64,000 nt of DNA from UBA6168 sp965222975 (GTDB lineage: Bacteria; Bacteroidota; Bacteroidia; Chitinophagales; Saprospiraceae), in assembly GCA_965222975.1 (NCBI GenBank), contig CBDCVJ010000047.1, positions 1-64,000 of the forward strand, read 5' to 3'. Below the pieces are notes generated by a model, which saw nothing but the letters and a program-made list of their open reading frames with translations, was not told where the DNA came from and searched no databases. This document shows, piece after piece, positions 17,400 through 25,379 of the stretch (position 1 is its first letter; every line of letters begins with the position of its first letter). The position numbers and the translations under genes are program-made.

Positions 17400-18035
17400 A
17401 TGAACACTCTTAATACAATCATCTTCTTCACTCTGGTTTCTTTCACAACCATCCTTTCAGCCCAGCCTGACAATGCTGCTAAGGCATTGAATTTCAAAAT
17501 CCAGCAAGTTGATTATAATACTTACGGTGTTTTCGTGATGCCAGAAGGAATTACGCCAAGCGAGCGCACAATCACTGGTTCTGGCCAGGTGACCATCGTT
17601 GCTCCAGTTGATTTCACTTATGACAACTTGGAAAACCACGGCGGTGCTTGGATAGAAAATGCAAGGGTTGATGCTCCGGTTGAAGCTGCCGACAAAGCAT
17701 ATATCTCTTTCGGTTTCATTACTGATTTCCCAAAAATAAATATCTACCCAAACGAAGAAACATTGTTGTTCACTTTCACTGCGGATGAAGAGTTCGACGG
17801 TACTTTCGACTTGATCGACAATAACAACGATCCATTTATGGTTCCTAATTCTTATGGCACCAACCCTGGCAACGACCTTGGTATCATCGACGCAGGTGCT
17901 CAGGGCGGCCTTCAGTACTACGCTTACGCTGGCAACTTGGAAGCCGACAACGTACAAGCCGTTTTCACCAGCAGCAAAAAGAAAAACAAGCGCAGCAAAA
18001 AAGAAGATTCAGCCCTTTCTGCACGACCTGAATAA
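17400..18035 (+). CDS. Small secreted protein, unknown function
   Basis: The 211-residue protein starts at ATG 17400; the frame runs open upstream to a TTG at 17349, but the ATG gives a clean signal peptide (IIFFTLVSFTTILSAQ). The mature part is beta-rich (GQVTIVAPVDFTYDNL, NEETLLFTFTADEEFDGTFDLIDN) and resembles the cohesin-like or anchor beta-sandwiches seen in large Saprospiria secreted proteins. It ends with a basic stretch (SSKKKNKRSKKEDS) instead of a T9SS domain. It is a monocistronic gene with its own promoter-like site and terminator. I do not recognise a function. Confidence 0.75.
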   Translation: MNTLNTIIFFTLVSFTTILSAQPDNAAKALNFKIQQVDYNTYGVFVMPEGITPSERTITGSGQVTIVAPVDFTYDNLENHGGAWIENARVDAPVEAADKAYISFGFITDFPKINIYPNEETLLFTFTADEEFDGTFDLIDNNNDPFMVPNSYGTNPGNDLGIIDAGAQGGLQYYAYAGNLEADNVQAVFTSSKKKNKRSKKEDSALSARPE

Positions 18036-18056
18036 GAAGACAATAAGAGAGTGTTC

Positions 18057-18092
18057 AAAAAAGGGATGTTGGCGATGCCAACATCCCTTTTT
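18057..18092 (+). terminator. Intrinsic terminator
   Basis: A perfect 16-17-bp stem (AAAAAGGGATGTTGGC and complement) with a GAT loop ends in T5 directly after the small secreted-protein gene. Confidence 0.88.
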
Positions 18093-18291
18093 CTGTTTTT
18101 GTACTTTTGCTGAACTTAATTTTGAAAACACACTTAATGCTACTTTGACACTTTAAAAACAGAATTATTTGTACCTTTTGTGTTTCATGCCTGAGAGAAA
18201 GAGCCCTAGCAGAGAGGGGGTGTGTTTTTTATAAGTATCAGAGTAGCATTAAAATTGAAAATTGCACCCAGAACGTCAACGTATCGATACG

Positions 18292-20403
18292 ATGGCAAAC
18301 ACATTTCTCGAAACCTCCATAGAATACCTCAAAGGCGTCGGCCCTACCAAAGCCGATATGCTGAAAAAAGAACTGGGCATCCATACTTTCAGCGACTTGC
18401 TTTCCGCTTACCCTTACCGCTATGTGGACAAAACCAAATTTCATAAGATCAGGGACTTAACTGAGGAGAGTGGCGAAGTGCAATTGAAAGGCATTTTGCG
18501 GAAATTGGATGTACTCGGTGATGGGCGTAAAAAACGCCTCGTCGGGCGACTGAGGGACGGGACAGGCGTGATTGAATTGGTCTGGTTTCGGGGCGTTTAT
18601 TGGTTGCAGAATAAATTGGAAATCGGCAAGCAATATGTCGCTTTTGGACGGGTCAATTCTTTCAATAATTTCTTTAATATCCCCCACCCGGAAATGGAGG
18701 AGGTGTCGGAACAGAACCTACAAGCAGCACTCACCTTTGCACCTGTTTATTCCAGTACCGATAAATTGAACAACAAGGGCCTCGATGCCAAAGGCCGTCG
18801 CTCTCTCATGCAGGTGTTGTTAAATAAAATGACACCTGCCGACTTGCCTGAAAACCTGCCTGATTACATGCTGGAAAAAATGCGCTTGCCCAAACGCTTT
18901 GACGCCATGCAGTGGATTCATTTTCCAAAAAACCAACAACAGCTCGATGCCGCAACCAAACGCTTGAAATTCGAAGAACTGTTCTTTTTGCAAATGCGCC
19001 TCCTGCAAAGCAAGCAACGCCGGAAAAATGCCATCAAAGGTTATGTCTTTGAAAAAGTAGGCGATTACTTCCATCAGTTTTATAATGAAAAACTGAAATT
19101 CGAACTCACTGGCGCACAAAAACGGGTCATCAAAGAAATAAGAAAAGACTTTGCCAATGGCGTCCACATGAACCGCCTGCTGCAAGGTGATGTGGGCAGC
19201 GGTAAAACCATCACAGGCCTCCTCTGTATGCTCATTGCTCTCGACAATGGCTATCAGACTTGTCTCATGGCGCCTACTGAAATTCTCGCCCAACAACATT
19301 TTACCGGCATTAGTGAAGAAGTGGAAGGTATGGGCATTGAAGTGGCTTTCCTTTCCGGTTCGATAAAAGGAAAAAAACGGAAGGCTATTTTGGAAAGGCT
19401 AAAAGAAGGCGAAATAGACATCCTAATCGGTACGCATGCCCTCATCGAAGATTGGGTCGAATTCAAAAACCTTGGCATGGCCATTACTGACGAGCAGCAC
19501 CGCTTTGGTGTAAAACAACGGGCTTCCTTATGGAAAAAAGGAAAACCCTTTCCACCGCATGTGCTGGTAATGACCGCCACACCCATTCCTCGCACCCTTG
19601 CCATGACCCTCTATGGTGACCTCGACGTCTCGGTTATTGATGAACTGCCGCCGGGGCGAAAACCCATCACCACCGTTCACCGCACGGAGAACCACCGCTT
19701 GCGGGTATTTGGCTTTATGAAAGAAGAAATCGCCAAGGGACGGCAGATTTACATCGTTTATCCATTGATCGAAGAGAGCGAAAAGATGGATTTGAAAAAC
19801 CTCATGGAAGGTTATGAGGCCATCTCCCGTGAATTTCCACCACCCGATTATGCCATTAGCATCGTGCATGGAAAAATGAAGCCCAAGGACAAGGACTTCG
19901 AAATGCAGCGTTTTGTAAAAGGCGAAACTCAAATCATGGTCGCCACCACCGTCATCGAAGTCGGCGTAAACGTTCCCAATGCCAGCGTCATGATTATCGA
20001 AAACACCGATCGCTTTGGCCTCTCCCAACTCCATCAATTAAGAGGCCGGGTAGGCCGTGGCGCTGATCAAAGCTACTGCATCCTCATGACCGATTTTAAA
20101 TTATCCTCTGACGCCCGCGAACGCATCGCCACCATGGTACGCACCAACAACGGCTTCGAAATCGCCGAAGCCGACCTCAAGCTCCGTGGCCCCGGCAATA
20201 TCGAAGGTGTCCAGCAAAGCGGTATGCTCAACCTCCGCATTGCTGACCTTGGCCGGGACGGGGAAATACTCCGCACAGCACGGGCGATGGCGCAGCGGAT
20301 TTTGGATAAAGATCCTGAATTGGTGCATCCGCTGAATGTGCGATTGAAAAATTTTATGGCGGTGATGGGGAAGAAAAGGAAGAGTTGGGGGAGGATAAGT
20401 TGA
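18292..20403 (+). CDS. recG: ATP-dependent DNA helicase RecG
   Basis: The 703-residue protein is read from ATG 18292; the frame is open 30 bases upstream to a TTG. The N-terminal wedge/OB domain opens YLKGVGPTKADMLKKELGI. Helicase motifs are in order: Walker A LLQGDVGSGKT (about 296-306), the DEQH box ITDEQHRFGVKQR (about 396-408), TATPIPRTLAMTLYGDL (about 428), and the C-terminal VIEVGVNVPNASVM and QLRGRVGRG. Length and motifs are normal. RecG remodels stalled forks and branched DNA. It stands alone, convergent with gabD. Confidence 0.96.
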   Translation: MANTFLETSIEYLKGVGPTKADMLKKELGIHTFSDLLSAYPYRYVDKTKFHKIRDLTEESGEVQLKGILRKLDVLGDGRKKRLVGRLRDGTGVIELVWFRGVYWLQNKLEIGKQYVAFGRVNSFNNFFNIPHPEMEEVSEQNLQAALTFAPVYSSTDKLNNKGLDAKGRRSLMQVLLNKMTPADLPENLPDYMLEKMRLPKRFDAMQWIHFPKNQQQLDAATKRLKFEELFFLQMRLLQSKQRRKNAIKGYVFEKVGDYFHQFYNEKLKFELTGAQKRVIKEIRKDFANGVHMNRLLQGDVGSGKTITGLLCMLIALDNGYQTCLMAPTEILAQQHFTGISEEVEGMGIEVAFLSGSIKGKKRKAILERLKEGEIDILIGTHALIEDWVEFKNLGMAITDEQHRFGVKQRASLWKKGKPFPPHVLVMTATPIPRTLAMTLYGDLDVSVIDELPPGRKPITTVHRTENHRLRVFGFMKEEIAKGRQIYIVYPLIEESEKMDLKNLMEGYEAISREFPPPDYAISIVHGKMKPKDKDFEMQRFVKGETQIMVATTVIEVGVNVPNASVMIIENTDRFGLSQLHQLRGRVGRGADQSYCILMTDFKLSSDARERIATMVRTNNGFEIAEADLKLRGPGNIEGVQQSGMLNLRIADLGRDGEILRTARAMAQRILDKDPELVHPLNVRLKNFMAVMGKKRKSWGRIS

Positions 20404-20463
20404 TTGTTGATAGTCCAAAAAGTTGGATGATGGATAAATTAACCAATCAGGCAGGTGAATTTT

Positions 20464-21927
20464 TCACTCCACTCCACCCCAACACAAATATTTCATCACC
20501 AAAAAATCGTCCATCCCGTACTTCGAACCTTCCCGCCCGAAGCCACTTTGTTTAATGCCACCGAACGGGGCAACCGCGGTGGAAATCATTCCTGTGTTAA
20601 TGCCAACCATACCATATTCCAACGCCTCGGCCACCCGCCAGATGCGGGCGTAATCCCTCCCATAAAAATAAGACGCAAGACCAAAGGGCGTATCATTCGC
20701 CATGCTGATGACTTCCTGTTCCGTATCGAATTTGACGACCGGGGCAATAGGGCCAAAAATCTCTTCCGAACTGATTTCCATATTGGGCAGCACATTGGTT
20801 AGCACAGTAGGTTCATAAAATGCGCCTTTGCCTGCAATCATTTTTGGCTTCCCGCCAGTCAATATTTTTGCGCCTTTTGACTTGGCGTCTTTTACCAACC
20901 GTTCCACCTTTTCCATGGCCTCCAAATTGATGAGTGGGCCAATTTCAACGCCTGTTTCCATACCGTTGCCCACGCCCAATTGGCTAGCTGCTGTTCCGAG
21001 TTTTTGGGTAAATCTTTCATAGATGCCTGCTTGTGCATAAAGGCGGTTGGCACACACACAGGTCTGTCCAGCATTGCGGTATTTTGAAGCGATAGCCCCA
21101 GCCACGGCGGCATCGAGGTCGGCATCGTCAAAGACAATGAAAGGTGCATTGCCACCCAATTCCAGCGATAGTTTTTTCACTGTGCCGGCACTTTGCGCCA
21201 TAAGCAATTTTCCAATTCCGGTAGAACCTGTGAAAGAGAGTTTCCGCACCAACGGATTGCTGGTCAACTCCTTTCCGACCGCCGCAGGTTGGCGTGTGGT
21301 GATGATGTTAAAAACGCCTGGTGGAAAACCTGCCTCCTCTGCTAAAACAGCCAAAGCCAATGCAGAAAGAGGCGTATCTTCCGCTGGTTTGATGACCACT
21401 GTACAGCCAGCCGCCAGCGCCGGAGCAACCTTACGGGTTATCATCGCATTCGGAAAATTCCACGGCGTGATGGCTGCGGCCACCCCGACGGGTTGTCGGA
21501 TGGTCATGATTCGCAACCCTTTACCGTGGCCGGGGATTACATCCCCATAGACTCGCCTTGCTTCCTCAGCGAACCACTCCACGAACGATGCCCCATACTT
21601 GATTTCACCTTTGGCCTCGGCCAATGGTTTGCCCTGTTCAGAGGTGAGCAACACAGCAAGATCGTCGAGGTTTTCCATTTGTAGGGCATACCATCTTTTT
21701 AAAATAGTTGCCCGTTCTGCGGCGGTCTTGTCCCGCCATGCAGGAAAAGCTTTTGCAGCGGCGTTGATGGCGGCTTTGGTTTCGGCAGCGCCCATGTCAG
21801 GAACATCGCCGATGTGTGAGCCGTCGTAAGGGTTGGTAACGGGAAAAGTTTTTCCATCGTTAGCGGTTACCCATTTTCCGTTGAGGTAGGTTTTATTTTG
21901 GAGGAGGAAATTGTTTTTTAAGTTCAT
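20464..21927 (-). CDS. gabD: Succinate-semialdehyde dehydrogenase
   Basis: The 487-residue protein has the aldehyde dehydrogenase fold. Catalytic Glu lies in LSLELGGNAPFIVFDDAD (about 250-267), Cys in NAGQTCVCANRLYAQ (about 287-293), and the NAD-binding stretch in TPWNFPNAMITRKVAPALAAG. SSADH oxidises succinate semialdehyde to succinate with NAD(P). It is the last gene of a minus-strand block that begins with gabT, so it most likely finishes GABA breakdown. The substrate is inferred from similarity and context. Confidence 0.9.
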   Translation of the reverse strand: MNLKNNFLLQNKTYLNGKWVTANDGKTFPVTNPYDGSHIGDVPDMGAAETKAAINAAAKAFPAWRDKTAAERATILKRWYALQMENLDDLAVLLTSEQGKPLAEAKGEIKYGASFVEWFAEEARRVYGDVIPGHGKGLRIMTIRQPVGVAAAITPWNFPNAMITRKVAPALAAGCTVVIKPAEDTPLSALALAVLAEEAGFPPGVFNIITTRQPAAVGKELTSNPLVRKLSFTGSTGIGKLLMAQSAGTVKKLSLELGGNAPFIVFDDADLDAAVAGAIASKYRNAGQTCVCANRLYAQAGIYERFTQKLGTAASQLGVGNGMETGVEIGPLINLEAMEKVERLVKDAKSKGAKILTGGKPKMIAGKGAFYEPTVLTNVLPNMEISSEEIFGPIAPVVKFDTEQEVISMANDTPFGLASYFYGRDYARIWRVAEALEYGMVGINTGMISTAVAPFGGIKQSGFGREGSKYGMDDFLVMKYLCWGGVE

Positions 21928-21990
21928 ATTTTTTTGGTTGAAAAATATTTGCCATACCGTTTTGTAAAGATGATAAAAACATTAAACGTA

Positions 21991-22142
21991 TTTTTTTGAA
22001 ACACATAGGAACATAGGACACATAGATTTTAAAAATTTTATTCCATAAAATTTTTAATTATTCCACATGATCAGTTTAATTTTTTTTGGAAAAAAAATTA
22101 AACCAAACTATGTGTCCTATGTTCCTATGTGTTTCAAAAAAA
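21991..22142. repeat. Long perfect inverted repeat (35-bp arms) with nested hairpins
   Basis: The arms 21991-22025 and 22108-22142 are perfect reverse complements, built from the word CACATAGGAACATAGG. Inside lies another perfect 14-bp inverted repeat (22074-22087 with 22090-22103, GG between) and a smaller one around 22033-22055. The same word family and the same inner hairpin recur at 25211-25371, so this is a dispersed repeat. It sits between the C45 acyltransferase gene and gabD. Confidence 0.8.
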
Positions 22143-22169
22143 GAGAATTTAATTTTTAAATCCGCTAAT

Positions 22170-23435
22170 TTATTTTTTCCATTTCTCCCAATATTTATTT
22201 CCAATAGTCGCCCAATAGTCCGCTATTATTTCCCAGGAAATCTGCCCCCGGTGCAGGATGTTTTTACGCAAAGATTTTAAATCCTCCTTTTCTTCTGGTG
22301 TACCATTTTGTGCCATTGCATTTACGATGGTATCGGCCACCGCCTCTTGCCAATCTGTTTGTGTAGCGGCATTTTCATTGTCCGGTTGCGAAATCCATTG
22401 GGTAGCTTTGGCAGGTACATATTCCAAATTGGTGGCCAGGACAGGTGCTACAGCCGATGCGGCCTGATTGTATTTTATCAACTTATATTGCTCCGTAAAA
22501 TCATCGAAACTTTGCAGTACTTTTTCCTGTGGCCAATGTAATTCCACCTTGCTTTCCACTGGGCGGTAAACGGCTGTATACAAGGTGCCGAAACCTTCTG
22601 CATAACGGGTATTATAAAGCGGCGGCTGCAAAAATGAATTCGTTAATTGATCAGCATCCGTACTATTTTCAGAAAGCAACTTTTCCAAAAAATCTGCGCG
22701 CTCAATAGTCTTATTAAAAATGGCATTCTCCGGCCAAACTGCCTGCCCTTGATGGTTGGTTACTAAGTTGGCATCGGTGACTAGGGGTGCTTTGTCAGGG
22801 GCCATTTGCATAGTTTTGAAAGTGCCCGTTTTGTCGAGTACGGTCACATTGTACGACATGTGCGATGGCACCCGGGTCAGTGTTTCGACAGCCTCCTTCA
22901 CATTGCTGCAAAATTCCAGCACATAGCGCAAAATAAAAGGGATACCGAACCCTTTGCCGACCTCTTTGCGCCCCCCAAAAGTGAGGGAAACGACCAGCCC
23001 GTCTTCGTTCATGCCATCCAATAAGCCAATAAGGCAGTCACTGATTCCTATCACTTTTTTACCATTCCATGCTGTAAGTAGTTGTGAGCCTTCGATCAGG
23101 TCGGGGTGATAGTCGTAGTTGCGGACCAACTGCACCTTATCTCCTGCCAACACCGCTTGCGAGCAGGCGCTGATATATGCCGGTGGCTGAAACCCCGTGA
23201 GGAAACGTTCCGCCACTTCATCGGCGTTGGCCAATTGGCAGAGGCGCTCGTACGTAGGCATCATTTCCGGCATATAATATTTAAATGCGGCATGCGAGGT
23301 TTTTAAATCGGGCGTGTGCGTGGCACCTTTTGAATTTAACCAAGCATTATATGCTGGCCAATAAGTGTTGAACAGCTTTTGCCATTTGGGGCCGGGTTGG
23401 GTTGGTTCGGAAATGGAGTTGAAATGAAGTTGCAT
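22170..23435 (-). CDS. C45-family autoproteolytic acyltransferase/hydrolase
   Basis: The 421-residue protein resembles acyl-CoA:6-aminopenicillanate acyltransferases, an Ntn-hydrolase family that self-cleaves before a catalytic Cys. That Cys is probably Cys91 in YISACSQAVL. It is followed by family features: RNYDYHPD (about 107-114), a GISDCLIGLLDGMNEDGLVVS block and VTNHQG. Family members move or hydrolyse acyl groups on amines. It lies between an ATP-grasp ligase and gabD in a block with a PLP decarboxylase, so an acyl-amine or amide of a polyamine or amino acid is a reasonable but unproven substrate. It has no signal peptide. Confidence 0.8.
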   Translation of the reverse strand: MQLHFNSISEPTQPGPKWQKLFNTYWPAYNAWLNSKGATHTPDLKTSHAAFKYYMPEMMPTYERLCQLANADEVAERFLTGFQPPAYISACSQAVLAGDKVQLVRNYDYHPDLIEGSQLLTAWNGKKVIGISDCLIGLLDGMNEDGLVVSLTFGGRKEVGKGFGIPFILRYVLEFCSNVKEAVETLTRVPSHMSYNVTVLDKTGTFKTMQMAPDKAPLVTDANLVTNHQGQAVWPENAIFNKTIERADFLEKLLSENSTDADQLTNSFLQPPLYNTRYAEGFGTLYTAVYRPVESKVELHWPQEKVLQSFDDFTEQYKLIKYNQAASAVAPVLATNLEYVPAKATQWISQPDNENAATQTDWQEAVADTIVNAMAQNGTPEEKEDLKSLRKNILHRGQISWEIIADYWATIGNKYWEKWKK

Positions 23436-23450
23436 AATTTGTTTGGTAAC

Positions 23451-23547
23451 GGGGAAATTTATTTCCCCATGAAATTAAATCATGGTGATTTTTAAAATCA
23501 CCATGATTTATTATTTAAAAAAAAATTATTCGGGAAATAAATTTCCC
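23451..23547. repeat. Nested inverted repeats between C45 and ATP-grasp genes
   Basis: The inner element 23476-23510 is perfectly palindromic over 17-bp arms (TAAATCATGGTGATTTT and complement) around one base. The outer words GGGAAATTTATTTCCC (about 23452-23467) and GGGAAATAAATTTCCC (about 23531-23546) are reverse complements of each other, so the whole folds as a large hairpin. It differs in sequence from the neighbouring repeats but has the same design. Confidence 0.75.
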
Positions 23548-23575
23548 AGAGTATCAAGGTACTTAAATTTCCCGA

Positions 23576-25120
23576 TTATAAAAACTTAAAACCTCCCGCA
23601 TCGGCCAGCCTCTCCTGAACGGCTTCCGCCTGCGCTGTAGGTATGGATTTATAATGTGTATGGATGGCATTTATCCATTTTTTTGCCCGTTGCGTCAATT
23701 TAAAATTATCCGTCATCAAACGCCCACGCATGACTAAGATGCCCATGTCGGCCCCCTCATATAAATAGTCACCTTTTCTTATTATACGCAGGAAAAAAGC
23801 TTCCTCATCAAGCTCGACGTGGCGGCGGTGGGTGTCAAACCGATCGAACAACATGCTGCCGTTTTGTTGCATTTTCCAAATGCCCGAGCGGGGGGCTTCA
23901 GTTACATATTCGATGGTGTCTTTGGTATGCTTCACAACTAATTGACTCCAACTGTCCACGTTTTCTTCATCGTTCCAGCGGCGGTTTATTTCATTCACAT
24001 CCAGTTCGTAATCCCGGTCCATATATTCCAAAATATGGAAAATAAAAAGCGGTGCATCGGCCAGTGCAAACACGGCATGGTTGGTAATGGAACTGGCTCC
24101 CGTAATCCTTGGATTTAATTCTCCGAGATAAATATTTTGGTCGTCCTGGTCAATTAAAAAATCCAATTCGAAATAACCCTTGTAACCTTCTTCCCGTAAT
24201 TGGTCGCCAAATTGTTGGGTATATTTCGCTGCTTTTTTTCGTATATCAGGCGTGAAGTCGTCGGGGAAAATTTCATTGCCGCACCAGCCGCCTTTATATG
24301 GGGTCAATTCTTTGAAGCCGACCAGCTCCGTCATTAGTGGCGCAACGATGGTGCCGTGCCGGGTCACACATGCCTCGATGGCCGAACCCCGGCAATTGAT
24401 ACGCTTCATTATTTTTACTTCTTTTTCTTTCTCTATTTCTTCCGCATATTTTTTGTAATCTTTTTCATTGGAAATAAAAAATGTAGTGTGTCCCGAATCC
24501 CCGAATGGTGTCTGTATAACGAGGTGATTACCTAATTTTTTGGAAACGCTCCGCAAATGTTTATAGTCTTTCACATTGGACAGCACATACGGCACACAAG
24601 GGACTTTTGCTTTTTCGGCAATGCGGTTGGTATTCACCTTATTGTCCATAAAAGTCCGCAATTCGGCAGAAGGGAAAATTAATTCCAAACCTAATTTTTC
24701 AGCCAATTTTTCCGTCTTGTCGTCGAACATGAGGAAAAGAGCTTTTCCTGCATTTTTCCCAACTTTATTTTTTTTGATAAATGCCTTAACTTCTTGGTGT
24801 TGCAGCAGGTAATTATTGATGTCTTCAATACTCTGGAATTCCTCATGCGGCAGTTCTTCCAAAGGTGAAAAAACATTGGAGTGCAGCCCGTCAAAACATT
24901 CGATATAGTTGATAAATTTAAATCCTTTTATCCATTCATCGGCACCTAATAAATTAAAATTGGTGGCGCTGATAAAATAGATGGGTGCATCGTTTTTATA
25001 AAAAAAACGGCGGATGTCGGAGATGCCTTTTAGTGGTTTAAGTCTTGGTGCTGTGGCTTTTTTTGCAGGTTTTTTAATTGCTGCCTTTTGGGTTTGTGCA
25101 GTTGTCTTTTTTGTACTCAT
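23576..25120 (-). CDS. ATP-grasp ligase (annotated in relatives as biotin-carboxylase-like)
   Basis: The 514-residue protein begins with a Lys/Ala/Thr-rich tail (about 1-25), which suggests a flexible leader. An ATP-grasp core follows: an NKVNTNRIAEKAKVPCVPYV pre-segment, nucleotide-binding LVIQTPFGDSGHTTFFI, and metal-binding GYFELDFLID ... YLGELNPRITGASS (about 320-350). ATP-grasp enzymes activate a carboxylate and join it to an amine or thiol. No biotinyl or carboxyltransferase domain is present. With a decarboxylase (amine supply) upstream and an acyltransferase downstream, an amine-amino acid ligase is a plausible role, but this is inference. Confidence 0.8.
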   Translation of the reverse strand: MSTKKTTAQTQKAAIKKPAKKATAPRLKPLKGISDIRRFFYKNDAPIYFISATNFNLLGADEWIKGFKFINYIECFDGLHSNVFSPLEELPHEEFQSIEDINNYLLQHQEVKAFIKKNKVGKNAGKALFLMFDDKTEKLAEKLGLELIFPSAELRTFMDNKVNTNRIAEKAKVPCVPYVLSNVKDYKHLRSVSKKLGNHLVIQTPFGDSGHTTFFISNEKDYKKYAEEIEKEKEVKIMKRINCRGSAIEACVTRHGTIVAPLMTELVGFKELTPYKGGWCGNEIFPDDFTPDIRKKAAKYTQQFGDQLREEGYKGYFELDFLIDQDDQNIYLGELNPRITGASSITNHAVFALADAPLFIFHILEYMDRDYELDVNEINRRWNDEENVDSWSQLVVKHTKDTIEYVTEAPRSGIWKMQQNGSMLFDRFDTHRRHVELDEEAFFLRIIRKGDYLYEGADMGILVMRGRLMTDNFKLTQRAKKWINAIHTHYKSIPTAQAEAVQERLADAGGFKFL

Positions 25121-25210
25121 TTATTTTAAAAATTATTAGTGAATTAATTATTGAATTTTGCAGTATTATTTTTTTCAAACACAACTTGTCCCGTATTTTA
25201 CATCGGGATA

Positions 25211-25371
25211 GAAACATAGGACACATAGTTTGTTTTAATTTTTTGGAAAAAAATTAAAATCTTATAGGCACGAATAATTTTATTTTAAAAATTTTACCTG
25301 TCAGCCCAGCAGGCCGGGTTCATAAAATTTTTAAAACTCCATGTATCCTATGTGCCTCTGTGTGTTTTTTT
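25211..25371. repeat. Degenerate copy of the CACATAGG inverted-repeat element
   Basis: GAAACATAGGACACATAG at 25211-25228 pairs imperfectly with the stretch 25337-25371. A nested TTTTAATTTTTTGG / AAAAAAATTAAAA hairpin lies at about 25233-25260. Words and inner hairpin match the element at 21991-22142, but the outer arms have diverged. Confidence 0.65.
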
Positions 25372-25379
25372 AAAAAAAC

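Noticed and set aside
23576..25120. Biotin carboxylase as the name for the ATP-grasp gene
   Set aside because: No biotin carboxyl carrier or carboxyltransferase gene is nearby and only the generic ATP-grasp motifs are seen.
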